The notes under the pieces: generated by a model
The model's database searches: none
Seen by the model: the letters and a program-made list of their open reading frames with translations, nothing else
What the model was told of the DNA's origin: nothing
In this document: positions 57,991-64,000 of the stretch, piece by piece
Position numbering within the stretch: position 1 is the stretch's first letter
Layout: each line of letters opens with the position of its first letter
Assembly (NCBI GenBank): GCA_002633005.1
Contig: NMRA01000500.1
Location: 191,853 to 255,852, forward strand
DNA length: 64,000 bases
From: Phoronis australis
Taxonomy: Eukaryota > Phoronida > Phoronidae
Reading direction: 5' to 3'
Position numbers and translations under genes: made by a program

Positions 57991-58847
57991 TGTTACTCCG
58001 AGATAAAGGCGGGAAGTAAAGTCGATGACTGTCAATGAGCGAAACGTACGCAACAAGGACTAGCAAAAACAAATATTTGAGCAAGTTTGGCAAATCTCAC
58101 GTGACGGAAGTAAACTCACTTTATTACCTTCAGTACAAAAGTTTGTAAGTTCCGGGAAATTTGATTTCATTTTTTAGTTTCAGTTCGGAACAACTATTGG
58201 GTTAGAATTATACACCTTATTCGAATCCAGACTTCTTGTATATTTGTGTATCGTATTAATTTTAATCTATAGAAGGTATGTTGTACAACGAGATTCGATT
58301 TTACATTCAATCTTTTCTTACACTTCGCAAGAGCAGCAGAGGCTAGAGTCAGACAGAGGGTGATGTCCATCTCACTCAGCAGGCATCACACTGTGTCGAC
58401 TGGCACGAGTTCTCAGTATATCCGAATGAAGTTTGCGTTGTAGTTATTTACAGGGGTCCAGAATTTTGAGAGCCAGATTGATGCCCGTTATTCTGTGGAT
58501 AAAGCTGGTTCTCAAAATACTGGCTGCCGCGAGTGACTTGCTGAAGTTTGGTGTTTATTATGAGGGAGCAGTATGCATATTGCATCGTGCATAGTGCCAC
58601 CTAGTGTCACTGTAAGTTGGCTGCTGTGGGTACACAATCATTACTTTTCACGCTCATCTATATGCTGATGTTCCTTGGCTTTGCTTGATTTGTTTGTGGT
58701 TGTAATTTTTGTATCGACTATGATCTGTCTACATCGTGTGTTTTGGTGTTTTAGATATGTCAATAAACACTGGTACAGGCTCACCACTTGTGTTCAATGA
58801 ATGAGCTCATGTTGAAAGTCTGTAAACTGATGAGCTGTTACTGAGCA
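57991..58847. promoter_or_regulatory. Divergent GLOD4/RAD52 intergenic region
   Basis: The 857 bp between the two start codons must hold the promoter of GLOD4 and probably that of RAD52. Near GLOD4 there is TCACGTGA (E-box/CLEAR-like, 58097-58104) running into the ETS-like ACGGAAGT (58104-58111). TTCCGGGAA follows at about 58148. No TATA box is obvious. These sites are only pattern matches. Confidence 0.5.
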
Positions 58848-61800
58848 ATGGAGACAATGCCTTCTACAGGACCAGTGGAATGTCCTCCACCAGGATTTGG
58901 TGTGGTAATTACTTATTGGTGCTTGATAACATGAAAGTAAATTTCATGTGTAGACAGTAGTGGTCCTCTACGGTATATTATTGGTGCCAGTTGTTTAAAT
59001 TTGAGTATCCAGCATAAATTAGTTCTACAGTCTCTAATTTCTATTCAATTTAGGGCTATTTTTAGTGGCACACCACACCATATCATGGGTCAACAACTGA
59101 TCCAGCACCAATTAGCAAAAATGATTAAAAAGGCTACTGATTTGTTTCTATTATCTTCCTGTGAAAGTACATTACAAAAACTCCTGTTTGATTTCAACTC
59201 CAGGCCACAGCGCTCTCTAAATTAGGTATGGTACCAATATCAATCTAGCTGTTAAGCATTCCCGCAGTCTTTTGTCCAGCGTCATAACTCGCAAGCCAAC
59301 TATCTAACATGGTTAAAGGAGTTTCTAAAACCATTCATCAACAAGAACCAGAGAACCAAAACCTAACGCATATCTATGTTTGTTCATTGTTGTCATATTT
59401 TTGATAAAAATCACTGTAAGCTAATGTTTTATAAGGAATTCAAGTTTAGAAGCCAAACCATTCCCGATATATCAATTTAGCCAGTATTTTATTGTTATGA
59501 AGCCATTGCTAATGCAGTAATTGCTCTGCTATGCACAATAAGACATTAGATCAAGTTTGCTGTTTACTACATTTCTTGTACAAATTAATGTAGTTACGTG
59601 AAACAAGCTGAGGTTCTAATGAAAAGTACAAGTGTTTTAATAAAAAACACAAAATTGTACATAACACAGTTACAAATTGTTTTCATGTCAGAGAATTAAT
59701 ACCATGTTGGCCATGTCTTTCTACAGCTAGATTCATTACTTCACACTTAAGTTAATGTAGGTTTAAGTTGGTGATTGTTGGCATGTTGGTGACACTTTGA
59801 GTTCATATAAACATTGTGTTAGAATTTATGTATTGCTGTTTGTAAGATCAAATATGCCGCTATTCGCTTGAGCAACCACAAATTAAGGGTCCAAATCTGG
59901 GTTTTTGTTTGTGATTCCCTGCGCTTTTTACTCTGTTGTGTTTCAGACCCAGTTCACAATTGAGGAAGAGAAAGCCATACAGGCAGCCCTGCAGCAAAAA
60001 CTTGGACCAGAGTTCATCAGTCAACGCCAGGGGGCAGGAGGACAAAAGGTATGTTCAAGCATTTGAAGTCAACCATCCCTTCTTGCTATAAGTTATGGCG
60101 TATTCTTAGAGACTGTATTTTTACAAAAAGGAGATATGTTCCAGCAGGGATGTAGAGCGTAAGACCAAATTTCTGACTTCATGAAAAAGATCCCTGTACT
60201 CAATATAAACTGCACTTCATTTTTTTTGCAGTTAGCCTACATTGAAGGATGGAGAATTATTAATCTTGCAAATGAGACCTTTGGTTTCAATGGCTGGTCT
60301 CACTCGGTCACTCATCAGACTGTAGGTAAGAAAAGTCTTTTTAAGCCACAGACTATCGCAGTATTTCATAAGCTGTGTAAAAACAGGAAGGGTTTTCAGA
60401 GCTGCCTTGGTCTTTGTTATGTTTTCTTTCGGGGAGGGGACACAATGTTGTTTATTTCATTTTTTAGCCCACTTAAGAGGTTATGAGAAACCCCTCATCT
60501 TACCTCACTTCCGTAAGTGATGTAACTGTCAATATTGTGTTGACCTCTGAGAGGTCAGGTCTTCAGCAACTGGAGCCACTTAATAAACTTATGGGTCATT
60601 TCATTGACCTTCCACCTCACTTCATAAACCCAGGAGAATATGGTATGCTAACAATACTAATACTGCCTTTTTATAGGATTGTTATTAACAAAATAATTGT
60701 CACATTCCATGAAAAAATTAAATTCTTTTATTTTGGATCCTTACATATTGTGCCCATTCATTCAGTGCATTGTGTGTTCAATGGTGTCAACATGTGTCAA
60801 GAAGATCGCAATTTTCACTTCAAAATCATGTCATGTTTCGAATGAGGTATGCGTCTTTTTTATGCAAGTAATTTTTGCAAAGATGATAACATTTCAAATG
60901 CTGTGTTTGTCTTTGCAGATTTCATTGATCATTACAACGGGCGATTTTATGTGGGTGTGAGCGCATTTGTTAAGGTTCAGCTAAAGGTTTGTGACAACTC
61001 AATAATTAATATGTTATGTTTTGAAGACCACGCCTATTGTATTTGTAAACCAGAATTAAAAGCCATTTCAATGTCATCAAAACCCTCTTTAGTAACATTA
61101 TGACTTCTTGCAATAATATAATAAGCTTTTAACGGAAAGGTATGAAAATCAAAAGTGGCAAATTATTAGTTTTAGCAATAAATTGAAGAATTTTTTCAGC
61201 ATTTGTGAATGTCAAGTATTTCATATTCTGCTCAGAAATAAATTGTATTTTTCCACGTGACATTACTTCTTGTGTTCATTTCTGCACCAAAGCTGCATTT
61301 TGTTGCATTTCACATTCAAACAATCAACTATTGAATAATAATTTCTTTTCTTCCAGCTAGTTGGTTTACCACCTGCGGTTGATAACTTCAATCTTTGGTT
61401 GAAAACTTAATTACTAATGTTTCCAGGACGGTGCTTTCCATGAAGATATTGGTTATGGAGTGTCCGAAGGAATGAGATCTAAGGCACTGTCTGTGGAGAA
61501 GGCTCGCAAGGAAGCTGTCACTGACGGTTTGAAGAGAGCCTTGAAGTAGGTGTTACATAACAATTAAAAGCGCCCGCTTTGTTGTAAAAAAGGAATTTAT
61601 GTAGACCTCGCACTGCTATGAAACTGAAACAGTCTTCGACTTGTTCCATACTGAGATTAAGAGTGATTTCTGGACTTGGGAAGAGCTGACAGTTATTTTG
61701 TGCACCGAGCTTGTTCTCAAGCAACAACAGAATATCTCCCTGGCACAGCAGTCATGTTTAATTTTTGGGACCTTTTAAAGTGCAGTGATTAATGGATAAA

Positions 61801-64000
61801 AGTACTGTCACAATGCAAAAGCAAATTTCAGCAGATTTAGGACAAGCTAACAGTCTGTAGTATCGCTTGTGATCAGCAGCTGATTATTGTTTGATAACGT
61901 TGTTGTCCTGTATTACACTGCAATAGCACTCTCCTTTGTCCCGAACACCTCATTTTGGAAATCAAGCACATTTTTGTACCTCTTATTGATGCTGGGAAGG
62001 TGAAGAATTTCACATCAGACATTCACGGGTATTTGTCCAGTTTATCAAACTTTTTCACGTCGGAGTTGCAGCCCACAGCACAGCAGTAATACTTTGTTGG
62101 CATTGGAAGCATGAATAGAGTAATGCAACTGAGAAAAACTTGTAAAGAATCAGACAACAACAAAAAACATATGAAACTCCAATTGCACGAAAACGAGGCA
62201 GCAAATGTGCCTGACAAATGTTTACGGCATTGTGGGTAAATACATCGAGATTTGAGTGTCGCTGTGTAATCCAGGAATGCCCTATTGCTCGAATGGATCA
62301 GCTATTGTGCACATTGAAACGCATGGCTAAAAAGGTTAACAAATTCAGTTTGCATTTAATTACAAGTTTCCTATGATAATAAAATGGTGTCATCAAGTGT
62401 TACTCTATAACAATAGATGCATTATAATGTCTCATAATCGCCTTGGCAACATTTTCAGGTCATTTGGTAATGCACTCGGTAATTGTCTTGGGGACAGGGA
62501 TTATTTGAAGTTGATCAACAAAGCACCTAAAGCCGTAAGTTGTGCATTATAACTCAATAATCCAGTGTTAATTGAGAAGATGATTGAAGTGCCTGAGTTC
62601 TTAGTGTCTGCTTTCATCATTATTGTTACTCCAGCTTCTTTCATTTGCCATGATATGAAATGTGCTCTAAATACTTTGCATGTAAATGTTTAGATTTATG
62701 TGTGTGCAGCTGAATGTCAATCAGTTTGTTTACAATGTTTAAGGCATTCGATCACACGTTATGTATAATTCAAAAAGCGGTCTGAGCAATTTTTTCATGA
62801 AGGTAGATGCAATAATTTCAAAACGTTAAATTTGAAGTGTGAGTTTCCATAATTTTTGCAACATTTTAAAGTTGACATTTTTGGATACGTGGTTCTTTGT
62901 CACCAACTGAGAGCTGAGAAGTGCTTCATGATCTCCGGTCTATAAACAATGTTTTTAATTTGCTTAATTTGGCATGGATGTTGCTAAACTCGTATTTATT
63001 CAGGAGACAGTTGTCACAGAGCAACTAACACAGAATAGCTGTTCAGGTGAAAGTGTGTGTGTGTCAACACGACTCACCCCTAGCAAGTTGACACTGTGAT
63101 GGCCATTTTTGACATTGGTTTATGAGGTAGAACAAGTCGTTTTAGTTTCAACTACAAGTCCACTCACAAACTGGGGCAGGACAGAAGCGATTATCTCAGT
63201 TACCCTTTCGTAATAGCGTATGTACGAGTATTTCGTTAGCATTCCCCATAGCTTGGGTGTTTGCTGTTTTTTATGAAAGCATTCATACACAGCCTTTGTG
63301 GAAATGACTCATGCTGATCTAGTTTGCGAAAATGCAACAAAAGTGGAGCACGTCACTGTTTGACATCACCATGACTACTGCTCCCCATGTAAAAACAGCT
63401 CAAGATTCGGAAATGACATGCAATTCATTGACCGTTCACATAAATACTTTGACCAGGCATTGAAGTCCCATGCACTGCTAGGTAGGTCAAGCTGGTGGAT
63501 CAATCCATTAAATCCATTTCCGTGTTCATTTGTGAATGGTAACTCACTGTATTAAAGAACCAAAACAAACTAAGGATTCCTCCCCGAAACATGGACTAAA
63601 ACTATTAGTTTTCAAAGATTGGAATTCCAAGGACTTGACTATAGCTGGAAATATATATTTATTCCAGGCCAATTTTGACTCATAGCTAATTGGCCAGATT
63701 AGTCCTGTATCCAGCCACTGGATTAAGTATTTCTTTGTCTTGAGTTTTGAGATTACCCTTCATATTATTAGTGGTGCTCTTATGTCACACAACATTCTTT
63801 GTTACTTGTCCAATAGGCATCAAGTCCTGTGGAGATGTCTTCACTCAAACGCAAAGATGCAGACGCAGCAGTTGTAAAAGCGAGGTACACTCGAAGGCCT
63901 GTTCAACAAACAGAGCAGTTCAATTTGAATAAAGCATCAACAAGTTCAGATAACACCATCTTCGTGCAAGATAACTTGAATCGTGTGATTACTCACAGCC
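58848..64000 (+). CDS. RAD52: DNA repair protein RAD52 homologue (3' end outside the window)
   Basis: Seven exons with GT-AG borders and matching phases: 58848-58904, 59947-60048, 60232-60325, 60919-60986, 61427-61545, 62459-62534 and 63817 to the window end. The first six give 172 residues covering the single-strand annealing domain: [88 protein letters not shown] and [20 protein letters not shown]. The RAD52 ring binds ssDNA in a basic groove and anneals complementary strands. Human R55, K152 and R153 appear conserved, while the R156 position is Lys and Tyr65 is Phe. The seventh exon (SLKRKDA ... [12 protein letters not shown]) matches the LTKAKRQDLEPS...ARYNSCR stretch of human RAD52, so the annotation continues correctly. 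RPA and RAD51 binding regions would lie beyond 64000. Confidence 0.95.
61950..62263 (-). mobile_element. THAP-containing transposon fragment, copy 2 (RAD52 intron)
   Basis: Inverse-complement match to 49098-49340. The minus strand encodes [20 protein letters not shown] and, past one stop codon, [15 protein letters not shown], again the first half of a THAP finger. It is cleaner than the FRMD8-intron copy but truncated before the C-x2-H part. It lies in the intron between RAD52 exons 5 and 6. Confidence 0.6.
62535..63816 (+). other. RAD52 intron 6
   Basis: Bounded by GTAAGT (62535) and TTGTCCAATAG (ends 63816). No gene, RNA or recognisable transposon was found inside. A short GTGTGTGTGTG tract lies near 63055. 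Confidence 0.7.

Noticed and set aside
57991-58056. N-terminal extension of GLOD4 (residues [10 protein letters not shown]...) as a mitochondrial presequence
   Set aside because: It would have to start at TTG; the first in-frame ATG is 57990 and matches the conserved family start.

Overview
This is eukaryotic (metazoan) genomic DNA. It is AT-rich, has spliceosomal introns of about 0.1 to 6 kb, and is crowded with transposable elements. The host is most likely a marine invertebrate deuterostome or lophotrochozoan. RAD52, FRMD8 and GLOD4 are all present (insects and nematodes generally lack RAD52), and Penelope, Kolobok-like, hAT-like and tRNA-SINE elements occur together, as in amphioxus, hemichordates, sea urchins and molluscs. 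The species cannot be named from the sequence. Two N runs (10887-11091 and 21434-22118) and isolated Ns at 924, 2762, 37309 and 53333 mark assembly joins; two of the isolated Ns sit at the edge of a direct duplication.

Layout. 1-3176: non-coding, with an interspersed direct duplication. 3179-~6980 (minus): a decayed LTR-type retroelement that encodes a helix-hairpin-helix segment, a Gag with a CCHC knuckle and a TatD-type nuclease domain, with no visible reverse transcriptase or integrase. 10158-13220: two Penelope-like fragments head to head around a TA repeat and a gap; the plus-strand one is interrupted by a tRNA-containing repeat and a 62-bp palindrome. 18499-21139: two tRNA-derived repeats, one split by a Kolobok-like DNA transposon with TTAA duplications. 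26338-32818: two phase-compatible exons of an unrecognised plus-strand gene. 33174-34926: a second Kolobok-like copy, itself hit by a 156-bp hAT-type MITE. 35410-38412: a 1.1-1.2 kb direct duplication with a 32-bp VNTR (5 copies against 1).

The right third holds the host genes: FRMD8 (plus, nine exons, 42428-52889), an intronless GLOD4 (minus, 57109-57990) and RAD52 (plus, 58848 to beyond the window end, seven exons seen). GLOD4 and RAD52 are divergent, with 857 bp between start codons, so they may share a promoter region. The three genes have unrelated roles: iRhom/ADAM17 and Wnt-related membrane scaffolding (FRMD8), a glyoxalase-fold protein (GLOD4) and single-strand annealing in DNA repair (RAD52). 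Introns of FRMD8 and RAD52 carry opposite-orientation copies of one repeat that contains a THAP zinc-finger remnant.

The most unusual items are the HhH-Gag-CCHC-TatD retroelement, the nested-transposon series with readable empty sites, and the single-exon GLOD4.
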